Shown here piece after piece: positions 18,258 to 27,606 of a stretch of 64,000 nt of DNA. Position 1 is the first letter of the stretch. The number at the start of each line of letters is the position of its first letter. The notes beneath the pieces are model-generated. The model made no database searches and had not been told where the DNA came from. It saw only the letters and a list, made by a program, of their open reading frames with translations. The stretch is taken from positions 434,001 through 498,000 of the forward strand of contig NZ_WTYQ01000001.1 in assembly GCF_009828105.1 (NCBI RefSeq), written 5' to 3'. Source of the DNA: Altericroceibacterium indicum (lineage in GTDB: Bacteria; Pseudomonadota; Alphaproteobacteria; Sphingomonadales; Sphingomonadaceae). Both the position numbers and the translations under genes were made by a program.

Positions 18258-18892
18258 ATTAACCCAGCCGCTTTGCAGAAAGCTGCGATTCTGTCCACGT
18301 CCTTGATGCCGGGGGCACTTTCAACGCCGGACGATGTATCGACCAAAGGCGCACCGGTGAGCCTGATGGCGTCGGCAACATTGCCGGGGTTGAGCCCCCC
18401 GGCAAGGCCCCAGGGTGTTTGCCCGCGATAGGCGGACAGTAATGACCAGTCAAAGCTGAGCCCCATTCCGCCCGGAAGTGCGCCTTTGGGTGTTTTGGCA
18501 TCGAACAGGAACAGATCAGCTGCCCCCTGATATTTGGCTGCACGGTTAACGTCGTCAGGGCTGGAAACTGGCAGAGCTTTCCACACTGGCAAGCCGAAAG
18601 CCGCTTTGACCTGAGCGGTGCGTTCCGGTGTTTCAGACCCGTGGAGCTGGATGGCATCCAGTTGGCCTGCTGTGACTGCTTCCCTCAACAGGTCGTCATT
18701 CGGATCTACGAACAGGCCGACCTTGGCAATATGGCCATGAGCGCGGCTGGCCAAGATTGCAACTTCGCGAATTGTGACATTACGGGGGGATTTCGAGAAA
18801 AACACGAACCCAACATAATTAGCGTGGGCTTGGATTGCAGCATCAAGCGCGAGAGCACTGGAAATACCGCAAATCTTGATTTCAGAAGGCAT
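18254..18892 (-). CDS. trpF: Phosphoribosylanthranilate isomerase
   Basis: 212 residues, beginning EIKICGIS with the catalytic Cys at position 8 of the protein. It contains VGLFVDP, IQLHGSE and the general-acid Asp region [10 protein letters not shown]. It carries out the third committed step of tryptophan synthesis. First of the trpFBA cluster; 84 bases separate it from pyrF upstream, so its transcription may start there or read through from lapA-pyrF. Confidence 0.94.
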   Translation of the reverse strand: MPSEIKICGISSALALDAAIQAHANYVGFVFFSKSPRNVTIREVAILASRAHGHIAKVGLFVDPNDDLLREAVTAGQLDAIQLHGSETPERTAQVKAAFGLPVWKALPVSSPDDVNRAAKYQGAADLFLFDAKTPKGALPGGMGLSFDWSLLSAYRGQTPWGLAGGLNPGNVADAIRLTGAPLVDTSSGVESAPGIKDVDRIAAFCKAAGLI

Positions 18893-18976
18893 CTTTGCGC
18901 TTTCTACAGGCTATAGGCCGAGTATTTCAAGCAATCAGCACACGCCTTTTTGCGTTACCTTTGTCTGTGCGGAAGC

Positions 18977-19651
18977 TCAGAGCGTTGCTTCGATTTCACG
19001 AGCAGCGGCCGCCGGGTCTTCGGCACGGCTGATCGGGCGGCCTACCACCAATACGCTCGCGCCATTATCGCGCGCTTCACGTGGTGTGACAGTCCGCTTC
19101 TGATCTCCAGTGGCATGAGATGCAAGGCGCAGGCCCGGAACGACATGAAAGCCATGCTTCCACTGTTTGTGGACTGCGCTAATCTCCTGCCCTGAGCAAA
19201 CAATGCCGTCGAGCCCAGACTTTTCTGCCAGTTCGGCGAGGCGCATCACGTGGTCATGCGGTGTGCCACCGATGCCTGTATTGATCAAATCGTTCTGATC
19301 GAGGCTGGTCAGCATGGTGACTGCGACCACTCTGCATTGTTCGCCAGCCGCGGCCTTGGCATCTTCCATCATGGCGCGCCCACCACTTGCGTGAACGGTG
19401 ACGATGGCAGGTTTCAGCACGTTGATAGACTGCATGGCACTCGCCACAGTATTGGGAATATCGTGTAGTTTTAGGTCAAGAAAGATCGGCAGCCCAAGTT
19501 CGGCAATCTGATGAACGCCTTGCGGCCCGTGGGCACAGAAGAATTCCAGGCCAAGTTTCAACCCGCCAACATGCGGCCCCACACTTTGGGCAAGCGCTTT
19601 TGCAGCGTCAATCTGGGGAACATCAAGCGCGAGGAAAACAGGATTTGTCAT
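18977..19651 (-). CDS. pyrF: Orotidine 5'-phosphate decarboxylase
   Basis: 224 residues. The catalytic Asp-Lys-x-x-Asp network is in FLDLKLHDIPNTV (Asp59, Lys61, Asp64), and the substrate phosphate site is in the C-terminal VVGRPISRAEDP. It makes UMP from OMP. The ATG overlaps the stop of the lapA-like gene by four bases. Confidence 0.95.
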   Translation of the reverse strand: MTNPVFLALDVPQIDAAKALAQSVGPHVGGLKLGLEFFCAHGPQGVHQIAELGLPIFLDLKLHDIPNTVASAMQSINVLKPAIVTVHASGGRAMMEDAKAAAGEQCRVVAVTMLTSLDQNDLINTGIGGTPHDHVMRLAELAEKSGLDGIVCSGQEISAVHKQWKHGFHVVPGLRLASHATGDQKRTVTPREARDNGASVLVVGRPISRAEDPAAAAREIEATL

Positions 19652-20046
19652 GCGGGATCTTGCTTATCGTTGGTTGGATTGCCGGCAAGCACTGATTTGA
19701 CCGAAGGGCTGGCATCTGCCGTTTGATAGCCGACCTTGGGAGCTACTTCTTCAGTTACAGTGGTAGAGCTTGTCGCTGGTAGTACTGGAGCGGAAGCGGC
19801 GGCTGCATTACGTGCTGCATTCTCAAGCGAGGAAATTCGGCGCTGATGCTGCCATTTGCTGCCACGATGTACCAGCCACATCGGGACAAGGCCGGTCAGG
19901 AAAGCGATGACAACAAGAGCAGGAGTGCGTGTCTCAAGGATGAGACCATCCCAGATTTTTACTTCAACCGGTTTCCAATTGAAGTAAGAGAAGAAGACGA
20001 GCGCGACCATGATCACAACCCAGATGATCGTGCGGATAATTCTCAT
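19648..20046 (-). CDS. LapA-domain inner-membrane protein
   Basis: 132 residues with two membrane helices (IIWVVIMVALVFFSYFNW and ALVVIAFLTGLVPMWLV) separated by a short periplasmic loop. A basic stretch and a polar Ala/Thr/Ser-rich cytoplasmic tail follow. This is the LapA/DUF1049 layout (lipopolysaccharide assembly protein A in E. coli). The ATG at 20046 has an AGGAGA site at 9 bases; a start 45 bases upstream has none. It is the first gene of the minus-strand run into pyrF and trp. Confidence 0.75.
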   Translation of the reverse strand: MRIIRTIIWVVIMVALVFFSYFNWKPVEVKIWDGLILETRTPALVVIAFLTGLVPMWLVHRGSKWQHQRRISSLENAARNAAAASAPVLPATSSTTVTEEVAPKVGYQTADASPSVKSVLAGNPTNDKQDPA

Positions 20047-20067
20047 GACGGTTGTCTCCTGATGTCC

Positions 20068-20100
20068 TCTCGCGCCGAAACTACCCGTCACGGCGCGAGA
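20068..20100. other. GC-rich hairpin between purB and the lapA-like gene
   Basis: A 9-bp stem TCTCGCGCC/GGCGCGAGA with a 15-nt loop. It follows the purB terminator hairpin by three bases on the minus strand and lies just before the lapA ribosome-binding site. It could be a second terminator stem or a leader structure. Confidence 0.45.
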
Positions 20101-20103
20101 AAG

Positions 20104-20129
20104 AAAGCCTGAGTTCTAAACCAGGCTTT
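20104..20129 (-). terminator. Terminator-like hairpin after purB
   Basis: AAAGCCTG/CAGGCTTT with a 10-nt loop. On the minus strand it is followed by CTTTCT, a pyrimidine-rich but imperfect tract. Confidence 0.6.
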
Positions 20130-20144
20130 CCAGGCGGATATGGT

Positions 20145-21455
20145 TTAACCAAAAACGCGACTGAAAATCGTGTCCACTTCCTTGAAGTGATAATCGAGAT
20201 CGAACTTTTCTTCGAGTTGCTCATCGCTCAGCGCAGCTTTCACTTCCTCATCCGCTTTGAGCAGTTCGAGGAGTGAGAGTGTGCCGTCGCTTTCCCAGAC
20301 CTTCATCGCATTGCGCTGCACGAGACGATAAGCGTCTTCGCGGCTAACACCAGCCTGTGTTAGAGCCAGAAGCACACGCTGGGAGTGCACCAGACCACCC
20401 ATCTTATCGAGGTTCTTGCGCATCCGTTCCGGGTAAACCAGCAGCTTATCGACCACATTGGTGAGGCGGCCCAGCGCGAAGTCGAGCGTGATACAGGCAT
20501 CGGGACCGATATAGCGTTCGACCGAAGAGTGCGAAATATCACGCTCATGCCACAGCGCGACATTTTCCATTGCTGGCAGAGCGTAAGAACGGATCATGCG
20601 GGCAAGGCCAGTCAGATTTTCCGTCAGCACCGGGTTGCGCTTATGCGGCATGGCGCTGGAACCCTTCTGGCCGGGAGAGAAATATTCCTCTGCTTCGAGA
20701 ACTTCGGTGCGTTGCAGGTGGCGCACTTCAACCGACAGGCGTTCGATTGAGCTGGCGATGACACCAAGGGTCGCAAAGAACATCGCATGGCGATCACGCG
20801 GAATAACCTGCGTGGAGACAGGCTCAATCTTGAGGCCAAGTGCATCGGCAACATGCTGTTCCACTGAAGGGTCGATATTGGCGAAAGTGCCTACAGCACC
20901 CGAGATGGCGCAAGTCGCGATTTCTTCCCGCGCTGCGACAAGGCGAGCGCGGTTGCGTGAGAATTCAGCGTAGGCTTCAGCCATTTTGAGGCCAAAAGTG
21001 ACGGGCTCTGCGTGAATGCCGTGGCTGCGGCCGATGGTCGGTGTGTATTTATGCTCTTCTGCGCGGCGCTTGATAGCGGCAAGCAGCAGGTCGAGGTCTT
21101 GCAGCAACAGGTCTGCCGAGCGGGCAAGCTGCACAGCAAGAGTTGTGTCCAGCACGTCCGAACTGGTCATGCCCTGGTGCATGAAGCGCGCTTCATCGCC
21201 GACATTTTCCGCAACCCAGGTGAGGAAGGCGATCACGTCATGCTTGGTGACCGCTTCAATCGCGTCAATAGCATCGACGTCGACTGTGGGGTTGGTGTTC
21301 CACCATGCCCACAGCGCTTCAGCGGCGCTTTTTGGGACAACGCCCAATTCACCCAGCTTTTCGGTCGCATGGGCTTCGATTTCAAACCAGATGCGATATT
21401 TCGCTTCCGGCTCCCAGATAGCAGTCATTTCCGGGCGGGCGTAGCGAGGGACCAT
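20145..21455 (-). CDS. purB: Adenylosuccinate lyase
   Basis: 436 residues of the fumarase/aspartase superfamily. It has the signature GSSAMPHKRNPV with its catalytic serine loop, QGMTSSDVLDT and the conserved His in TIGRSHGIHAEP. It catalyses two steps of purine synthesis, releasing fumarate from SAICAR and from adenylosuccinate. Length and the MVPRYARPEMTAIW start are standard for the Bacillus-type PurB. A CGGAG site precedes the ATG. Confidence 0.96.
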   Translation of the reverse strand: MVPRYARPEMTAIWEPEAKYRIWFEIEAHATEKLGELGVVPKSAAEALWAWWNTNPTVDVDAIDAIEAVTKHDVIAFLTWVAENVGDEARFMHQGMTSSDVLDTTLAVQLARSADLLLQDLDLLLAAIKRRAEEHKYTPTIGRSHGIHAEPVTFGLKMAEAYAEFSRNRARLVAAREEIATCAISGAVGTFANIDPSVEQHVADALGLKIEPVSTQVIPRDRHAMFFATLGVIASSIERLSVEVRHLQRTEVLEAEEYFSPGQKGSSAMPHKRNPVLTENLTGLARMIRSYALPAMENVALWHERDISHSSVERYIGPDACITLDFALGRLTNVVDKLLVYPERMRKNLDKMGGLVHSQRVLLALTQAGVSREDAYRLVQRNAMKVWESDGTLSLLELLKADEEVKAALSDEQLEEKFDLDYHFKEVDTIFSRVFG

Positions 21456-21553
21456 GAGTAACTCCGAAAAGCGTGTCGTTGAGAATTAAGGATTGGTTGC
21501 GCGGCTAGTCTGACATGGCCGCGATGGCAAGGCTTTGGGCGATGGCGAACATA

Positions 21554-22261
21554 TCAAATCAATCCCTTCGCTCGTAAGGATACATGCCCTTCGCGCCCGA
21601 CAATGACATGATCGTGGATCGAAATACCCAATAATCTGCCTGCTTCAGCGATACGATTGGTGATCTGAATGTCAGCCTTGCTGGGTTCTGGATTACCACT
21701 GGGATGATTATGAACGAGAATGAGCGCGCTTGCGCCAATCTCCATGGCTTTGTGGATCACTGTACGAGGGTGAATAGTTGCCTCGTCCACTGTTCCATCT
21801 CCCAGATGATGATCGAGAATAAGGCGATTTTTATTGTCGAGATAGAGGATGCGGACGCGCTCCACTGTCAGATGGGCCATATCGATGGCTAAATAATCAA
21901 GTAGTGCCTGCCAACTTCCTAAAACTGGTTTTTCCTGCATTTCACTACGGGCCATGCGCCGGGCGGCAAGCGCGACGATTTTTAATGAAGCTGCGCTGAC
22001 TTCGCCCATGCCATTTTCACTGGCGAGCGCTTTCCAATCTGCATTCAACACCCGTGAAAGGGAGCCAAACCGGGCGATGAGTGCCTTGGCAGTGGCCTTG
22101 GTATCCCCGCGTGGGCGTGCGGCGAAAAGGAGATATTCCAGCACTTCATAGTCTGCGAGTGCTTCAGCGCCGCCTTCCAGCAAACGCTGGCGCAATCTTG
22201 CTCGATGGCCAGTGCCGGAATGTTTGGGCGTGGTCGTCAGGGGAGGGGTGCTGTCTGACAT
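21554..22261 (-). CDS. radC: RadC/JAB-domain protein
   Basis: 235 residues. An N-terminal helix-hairpin-helix-like region (DYEVLEYLLFAARPRGDTK; LIARFGSLSRVL) precedes the JAMM-type metal site HNHPSGNPEPSKAD. The end matches RadC (GISIHDHVIVGREGHVSLR). Long annotated as a DNA-repair protein; its true activity is uncertain, and the JAMM motif suggests a metal-dependent hydrolase. It is divergent from the ydbH-like gene, with about 100 bases between the starts. Confidence 0.92.
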   Translation of the reverse strand: MSDSTPPLTTTPKHSGTGHRARLRQRLLEGGAEALADYEVLEYLLFAARPRGDTKATAKALIARFGSLSRVLNADWKALASENGMGEVSAASLKIVALAARRMARSEMQEKPVLGSWQALLDYLAIDMAHLTVERVRILYLDNKNRLILDHHLGDGTVDEATIHPRTVIHKAMEIGASALILVHNHPSGNPEPSKADIQITNRIAEAGRLLGISIHDHVIVGREGHVSLRAKGLI

Positions 22262-22365
22262 TCATCAATCCACTCTCTGGTCTCTGGCCGTATTTTTTCG
22301 CTTTATATACGAGCTTTATCAAAGTTGGATTGCCTTTAGCGATTCTTCCGCGCAAGTGTCGCCCG

Positions 22366-25300
22366 ATGCCGCCACATGGTCAGGATCGGGACAATCAGGC
22401 GAAGGATAGCCTAACCAAACGCCATTTTTGGCGATGGTTTGCTGCTGTTTGCCTGTTTCTTATCTCTGCAGTGCTTCTGGTCACATGGGTGAATCGGGAG
22501 ACGATTGTCGATGGATTGATCACAAGTCAGCTCAAATCCATGGGGCTTGATGCAAGCTATGAGATCGAGGAAATCGGCCCGCGTCGGCAGGTGCTACGGC
22601 ATGTCGTGATCGGTGATCCTGCTAAACCTGACTTGACGCTTGACCGTGCCGTTGTTCTGATCAGCCCGCGTTTTGGCATTCCCGGCATTGATGAGATTGA
22701 TTTGGAGGGGCTGCGCCTTTTCGGTTCCTACCGTAAGGGTAGTCTAAGCTTTGGAGCGCTGGACCCAGTGCTCTTTTCTGGTGATGGCGGCTCTTTTGAA
22801 TTTCCGGACTATCGGTTGAAACTGGATGATGCGCGGGCGAAAATCGAGACTGATTACGGCAATGTCGGCGTAAAGCTGTCGGGCGCTGGCAATTTGCGCA
22901 GTGGTTTTGCTGGCGAACTGGCCGCTGTAGCGCCGCAGCTCGATGCCAAAGGCTGCCAACTGGACCGCGTATCGCTTTACGGCAAAGTTGGAATCGATTC
23001 GCAGCAGCCTGTATTCAAAGGGCCGCTCCGGTTGGAGAGAGCACATTGTAAAGCGCTCGATCTCAATCTGAATGCGCTGGCAATGCAGCTTGACCTAAAA
23101 GTCGATAAAAGCCTGAAAGGAATAGAAGCTGAAGGCAGTGTAAGCGGTAAAGTGCTGAAATTCAGTGATTATCACGCGCGAAACTTGGGTGGCGCACTGC
23201 GGTTTACTTTTCGCAATACCGATATAACGGCACATTACGATGTCGGCGTAGGTCAAGTGATCACGCCTCAGGTGCTGGCGGACAAGCTTTCGGTCGATGG
23301 AGAGTTGCGGACCCGCCAAAAATTCCGCCAGATTGCCCTGTCAGGGGAGATCGACGGTAAGGGCGTTCGTCTTGGCGATGATTATAAATCTCTGCTCCAG
23401 CAGGCCGGGCAATCCAGCCAGAAGACGATGTTGGGGCCCATTTTTGCCCGGATCGACGGAGAGTTGGCAAAGCAGACGCGCAACAGTTCTTTGACTGCCG
23501 ACTTCAAGGTTCAGCGCGATGACAATGTTGCAAGCCTGGTCGTGCCGCGGGCAAGTCTGCGCAGTTCCGATGGCGCAACATTATTGTCCCTATCACGATT
23601 TCAGATGGGCCTTTCATCATCTGGAACGCCTCGCTTGTTCGGCAACTTTGCGACTGGGGGTGACGGGCTTCCTCGTATCGCCGGGCGGATGGAGCGCCTG
23701 GCATCAGGCAAAGCTTATCTGCGCCTTCGGATGAACCGTTATGAAGCGGATGGCGGCAGTATTGCCTTGCCCCAATTGCTTGTTACCCAATCGGCAGACG
23801 GCCCGATTGGATTTAGTGGCGCAATTCTGGCGGATGGGGCTTTGCCGGGCGGCTTCACCAAGGCGCTGGAAGTTCCACTTTCCGGGAGTTGGTCATCATC
23901 GCAAGGCCTGTCCTTGTGGCGAAAATGTGCCGAATTGCGCTTTGACCGGCTTGAATTGGCAAGCCTCGCATTTGATCATGAACGCCTGCAACTCTGTCCA
24001 TCGAGAGGGGAACCGATTTTGCGTTACGGCAAGGACGGTTTGAAGGTTGCAGCTGGAACACCATCAATCGACTTAAGCGGAACTCTTGGTGAAACGCATA
24101 TTGCTATCGAAGGTGGGCCGCTCGGTATCGCCTATCCTGGCACTGTTTCAGCGCAAGATGTTACAGTAACGCTCGGCCCTGATGAGGCGGCCAATCGCTT
24201 CCAGCTCAGTGATTTTATAGCCCATATCGACAATAAAGTTAGCGGGCAATTTGCTGGCGCAGACGTCAAACTTGCGGCTGTTCCTCTCGATATCATCCAA
24301 GCGGGCGGGGACTGGAAATATACCGATGGTATCCTTCATCTGGAGCAAGGGCACTTTCGCCTGAAGGATCGGGCATCGCCCCATCGCTTTGAACCGCTTG
24401 TCTCACACGGGGCAGAACTAACACTGAATGATAACCTCATTACAGCACATGCAGACCTGTTTGAACCAACCAGTCAGCGCTTGGTAACGAAACTGTCCAT
24501 CCGGCATGATCTGGGCAATGGCAGCGGCCAGGCTGATATCAAGGTGCCGGGCCTTGTTCTGGACAAGGATCTTGAAATTACGAAGCTCACGCCACTTGCG
24601 CTGGGTGTGGTTGCTAATGTCGTTGGTGTGGTGACAGGTGATGGCCGGATCGACTGGAATGACAAAGGTGTTACCAGCTCAGGCCGTTTTTCTAGCTCTG
24701 CACTGGATTTTGCCGCTCCATTCGGGCCTGTTCAGGGCGTTTCCGGCACGCTGGTTTTCACTGACCTGCTGGCGCTGACCACGGCGCCCGATCAGCAAAT
24801 TACCATCGCTTCGGTTAATCCGGGTATTGAAGTCTATGACGGCAAAGTCGATCTTCAACTGCGTGATGCGACCTATCTGGATGTGAAGGGAGGCGTATGG
24901 CCGTTTCTTGGCGGCACGCTGCAACTGGACCCTGTGACAGTCACCTTTGGTAAAGATGAAATACGGCGCTACACCTTTCATATCCGGGGGTTGGATGCTG
25001 CACGCTTCATCGAACAGATGGACCTTGGTAATCTCAATGCGACAGGCACTTTTGATGGTCAGTTGCCTGTGGTTTTTGAAGGTGAGACTGGCCGCATTGA
25101 AAATGGGTTGCTGGTTTCAAGGCCTCCGGGCGGCAATGTTTCTTATGTCGGGGAGCTCACTTATGAAGACCTGTCGACAATGGCGAACTTCGCTTTCAAC
25201 ACACTGCGTTCACTTGATTATTCGCAGATGCGCATTGCTGTTGATGGTGACCTGACAGGCGAGCTTGTAACGCGAGTGCGCTTTGATGGCGTCAAACAGG

Positions 25301-25578
25301 GTAAAGGCGCGAAAAGTAATTTCATTACGCGCAGGATTGCCCGCCTGCCGATCCGGTTTGACGTCAATATCCGTGGCCGGTTCTACAAACTGCTGGGATC
25401 ACTGCGTTCGCTCTATGACCCTACTGCTGTGCGTGACCCGCGCGAATTGGGTCTGCTGAATAGTGACGGGACAATTATACGACATCAGACTTCGGGTGAG
25501 GCTGAAGAAAAGACAGATGGGGCAGAAATGAATGGCAAAAAAACCATTCAGCCCCCCGAAAGCGAGGAAATGCCATGA
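22366..25578 (+). CDS. ydbH: YdbH-like intermembrane bridge protein (AsmA-like)
   Basis: 1070 residues with a basic N-terminus and one membrane helix (about 22-42). A very long beta-rich periplasmic region of repeated ~30-residue strands follows, ending in a YdbH C-terminal domain (GGNVSYVGELTYEDLSTMANFAFNTL region). YdbH in E. coli forms a groove spanning the periplasm and works redundantly with TamB and YhdP in phospholipid transport to the outer membrane. It is followed by YnbE- and YdbL-like genes, exactly the E. coli ydbH-ynbE-ydbL order. I use the ATG at 22366; upstream in-frame codons overlap radC on the opposite strand. No clear ribosome-binding site. Confidence 0.8.
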   Translation: MPPHGQDRDNQAKDSLTKRHFWRWFAAVCLFLISAVLLVTWVNRETIVDGLITSQLKSMGLDASYEIEEIGPRRQVLRHVVIGDPAKPDLTLDRAVVLISPRFGIPGIDEIDLEGLRLFGSYRKGSLSFGALDPVLFSGDGGSFEFPDYRLKLDDARAKIETDYGNVGVKLSGAGNLRSGFAGELAAVAPQLDAKGCQLDRVSLYGKVGIDSQQPVFKGPLRLERAHCKALDLNLNALAMQLDLKVDKSLKGIEAEGSVSGKVLKFSDYHARNLGGALRFTFRNTDITAHYDVGVGQVITPQVLADKLSVDGELRTRQKFRQIALSGEIDGKGVRLGDDYKSLLQQAGQSSQKTMLGPIFARIDGELAKQTRNSSLTADFKVQRDDNVASLVVPRASLRSSDGATLLSLSRFQMGLSSSGTPRLFGNFATGGDGLPRIAGRMERLASGKAYLRLRMNRYEADGGSIALPQLLVTQSADGPIGFSGAILADGALPGGFTKALEVPLSGSWSSSQGLSLWRKCAELRFDRLELASLAFDHERLQLCPSRGEPILRYGKDGLKVAAGTPSIDLSGTLGETHIAIEGGPLGIAYPGTVSAQDVTVTLGPDEAANRFQLSDFIAHIDNKVSGQFAGADVKLAAVPLDIIQAGGDWKYTDGILHLEQGHFRLKDRASPHRFEPLVSHGAELTLNDNLITAHADLFEPTSQRLVTKLSIRHDLGNGSGQADIKVPGLVLDKDLEITKLTPLALGVVANVVGVVTGDGRIDWNDKGVTSSGRFSSSALDFAAPFGPVQGVSGTLVFTDLLALTTAPDQQITIASVNPGIEVYDGKVDLQLRDATYLDVKGGVWPFLGGTLQLDPVTVTFGKDEIRRYTFHIRGLDAARFIEQMDLGNLNATGTFDGQLPVVFEGETGRIENGLLVSRPPGGNVSYVGELTYEDLSTMANFAFNTLRSLDYSQMRIAVDGDLTGELVTRVRFDGVKQGKGAKSNFITRRIARLPIRFDVNIRGRFYKLLGSLRSLYDPTAVRDPRELGLLNSDGTIIRHQTSGEAEEKTDGAEMNGKKTIQPPESEEMP

Positions 25579-25820
25579 TGCATGCCAGATCGAATGACCG
25601 GCTGCCGCCAAACAGATTGCCAGGCTTTCTTTTCAGGCACAGTGCGGTGACAAACGGAATGCTGGCGCTCAGTGCGATGTCGCTCGGCGGGTGTATCTCG
25701 GTCAATGCACCGGAGAAGCCGATCGTCATCGAGTTGAATATCAACATTACGCAGGAAGTAATATATCGTCTGGCAGAAGATGCTGGAAACACGATTAAGG
25801 AAAATTCTGACATTTTCTGA
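25575..25820 (+). CDS. ynbE: YnbE-family outer-membrane lipoprotein
   Basis: 81 residues. The lipobox LGGC places the lipidated Cys at residue 40, after a long n-region. The mature part (about 40 residues: VNAPEKPIVIELNINITQEV) matches YnbE, a small lipoprotein whose strands extend the YdbH groove to the outer membrane. The ATG overlaps the ydbH stop by four bases (ATGA), with GAGGAAATG in front. The long n-region means a shorter start (ATG at residue 29) cannot be excluded. Confidence 0.85.
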   Translation: MMHARSNDRLPPNRLPGFLFRHSAVTNGMLALSAMSLGGCISVNAPEKPIVIELNINITQEVIYRLAEDAGNTIKENSDIF

Positions 25821-25849
25821 AATGTCTGTCAGATCATATTGGCAACAGG

Positions 25850-26260
25850 ATGCAAATGATGGCGAAAACAGAACGCAAATGGACACGATCAGCGCTTATG
25901 AGCGCGATGGCTGCTGTCGCTCTTGGCGCTGTGGCTAGCCCTGCCATGGCTCAGCGAGACCCGGCCTACGAAAAGGCGCGCGCATCAGGGCAAGTCGGTG
26001 AAAAAACCGATGGGTACCTTGGTATAGTCGGGGCTGGGTCCAGCGAATTGCGGGCCATGGTTGATGACATCAACATCCGCCGCCGTGCAGTTTATGCAGA
26101 TAAAGCCAAGGCTGCCAACGCAACCCTGCAGGAATATGCTTTTACTGCAGGCTGTCTGGCGATTGCACGGACAGATATTGGTGAAAAATACCAGGCGCCA
26201 AGTGGCGAATGGAAAACACGCACAAGCGCTGCGCCAGATCGCGATTCGCGTTGCCCATAA
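25850..26260 (+). CDS. ydbL: YdbL family protein (DUF1318)
   Basis: 136 residues with a Sec signal peptide ending SPAMA (cleavage at about residue 35). The mature domain has YEKARASGQVGEKTDGYLG, then INIRRRAVYADKA, and a terminal GEKYQAPSGEW, matching the DUF1318/YdbL pattern. In E. coli YdbL is a periplasmic partner that controls YnbE assembly. Third gene of the ydbH-ynbE-ydbL set, 29 bases after ynbE. An extra C-terminal tail of about 15 residues ends in Cys-Pro. Confidence 0.85.
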   Translation: MQMMAKTERKWTRSALMSAMAAVALGAVASPAMAQRDPAYEKARASGQVGEKTDGYLGIVGAGSSELRAMVDDINIRRRAVYADKAKAANATLQEYAFTAGCLAIARTDIGEKYQAPSGEWKTRTSAAPDRDSRCP

Positions 26261-26306
26261 ACCTGCCTGTGTTGCATTAAAGTATCTCTCAAGCGCTCTC
26301 AGCCGG

Positions 26307-26335
26307 TTGACTTGAAAACACCCCCCGCCTAAGGG
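26307..26335 (+). promoter_or_regulatory. Predicted promoter of the ATP synthase F0 operon
   Basis: TTGACT and TAAGGG are separated by exactly 17 bases, with a C-rich spacer. It lies 63 bases before the atpI start and fits the alphaproteobacterial housekeeping consensus (strong TTGAC, weak -10). Confidence 0.55.
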
Positions 26336-26397
26336 GACGGCGCCCTCGGCGAGGAGCATGTTTGCTTGTGCCGTTTTCTCCTTTAAGGAGTACGGTT

Positions 26398-26715
26398 ATG
26401 AGTGAAAAGAAACTCGCAGAGGACCCCATCGGCGAGGATGCGCGCATCGACACGCTTGATGAGCGGCTTAAAGCTGCTCGAGAGCGGGAAGATAAACGCA
26501 ACCAGCCACGAGCGAAGGGTGCAGATGCGAGCTATCGCATGGGCAACCGGGTTCTTGCGGAATTGCTGGGGGGTCTGATAGGTGGTGCTGCGATCGGTTG
26601 GGTGATCGACCTGGTAGCTGGTACAGAGCCTTGGGGACTGTTGGGAATGCTAGCCCTTGGGGTTATCGTTGCCTTCAGGAATATAATACGGATTTCGAGC
26701 CGACCTCCTGAATAG
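26398..26715 (+). CDS. atpI: ATP synthase F0 assembly protein AtpI
   Basis: 105 residues. A charged N-terminal half (ARIDTLDERLKAAREREDKR) precedes two membrane helices (LAELLGGLIGGAAIGWVIDLV and PWGLLGMLALGVIVAFRNI) with the AtpI/AtpZ-type GWxxD turn. AtpI helps assemble the c-ring. A strong AAGGAG site precedes the ATG at 26398. First gene of the F0 operon. Confidence 0.88.
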   Translation: MSEKKLAEDPIGEDARIDTLDERLKAAREREDKRNQPRAKGADASYRMGNRVLAELLGGLIGGAAIGWVIDLVAGTEPWGLLGMLALGVIVAFRNIIRISSRPPE

Positions 26716-26770
26716 TCCTAACGGATTCGGGAGGTTGAGTTTTAGGCGTTTAGGGTAGGGACGCGATCAA

Positions 26771-27559
26771 GTGGCAGCCGATCAAGCCAAAATTGACCCG
26801 ATGCACCAGTTTGCGATTCAACCGCTTTTCGGTTCGCAACATTGGGAGCTCGCAGGGTATAATATTGCTTTCACAAACAGCGCGTTGTGGATGGGCATCG
26901 CTGCCCTTGCGCTGTGGATATTTGTGTTTGGCGGCATGAAGCGTCAGCTGGTTCCGGGCCGCTGGCAAATGGCGGTGGAAAGCTTCACCGGTTTCGTCGA
27001 TGATATGCTCGAAGCAAATATCGGCAAAGCCGGGCGCAAATATGTGCCTTATGTTTTCTCGCTCTTCATGTTCATCCTCTTTGCCAACTTGCTGGGTCTT
27101 GTCCCGCTTGGCGTTGTGGGTGTTCATCCCTTCACCTTTACCAGCCATTTCACAGTAACCGGCATCTTTGCACTGATCTCCTTTTCGATTGTGCTGATCG
27201 TCGGCTTTGCGAAGCATGGCTTGCGCTTTTTCTCTCTTTTCATTCCGCATGGCACGCCTGTGCTGATGATGCCGCTGATCTTTTTTGTTGAACTGGCGAG
27301 CTTCATGGTGCGCCCGTTCAGCCTTGCGCTGCGTTTGTTTGTCGCCATGATGGCTGGTCACCTTTTGCTGGAAGTGCTGTCGAGCTTTGTCATCGCCGGC
27401 TTCAATAACGGCCTGTTGACCAGCGTGATTGTTGTGATCCCGACCTTCCTGTTGATGATCGCGATTTGCGCATTGGAGATCCTGGTTGCTGGCATCCAGG
27501 CATATGTTTTCGCATTGTTGACTTCGCTTTATATCAATGACGCTGAAAATCTTCACTGA
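26771..27559 (+). CDS. atpB: ATP synthase F0 subunit a
   Basis: 262 residues with five to six membrane helices. The essential arginine of the proton half-channels lies in the helix FMVRPFSLALRLFVAMMAGHLLLEVL. The start codon is GTG at 26771. Subunit a carries protons between the periplasm and the c-ring. Confidence 0.95.
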   Translation: MAADQAKIDPMHQFAIQPLFGSQHWELAGYNIAFTNSALWMGIAALALWIFVFGGMKRQLVPGRWQMAVESFTGFVDDMLEANIGKAGRKYVPYVFSLFMFILFANLLGLVPLGVVGVHPFTFTSHFTVTGIFALISFSIVLIVGFAKHGLRFFSLFIPHGTPVLMMPLIFFVELASFMVRPFSLALRLFVAMMAGHLLLEVLSSFVIAGFNNGLLTSVIVVIPTFLLMIAICALEILVAGIQAYVFALLTSLYINDAENLH

Positions 27560-27606
27560 GTTTGAGAACCAACCTAGTTACACGAATTAAACAAAGGAGT
27601 TTAGTA

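Noticed and set aside
17271-18431. Long open frame (386 codons) antisense to trpB
   Set aside because: No family features and complete overlap with a certain gene.
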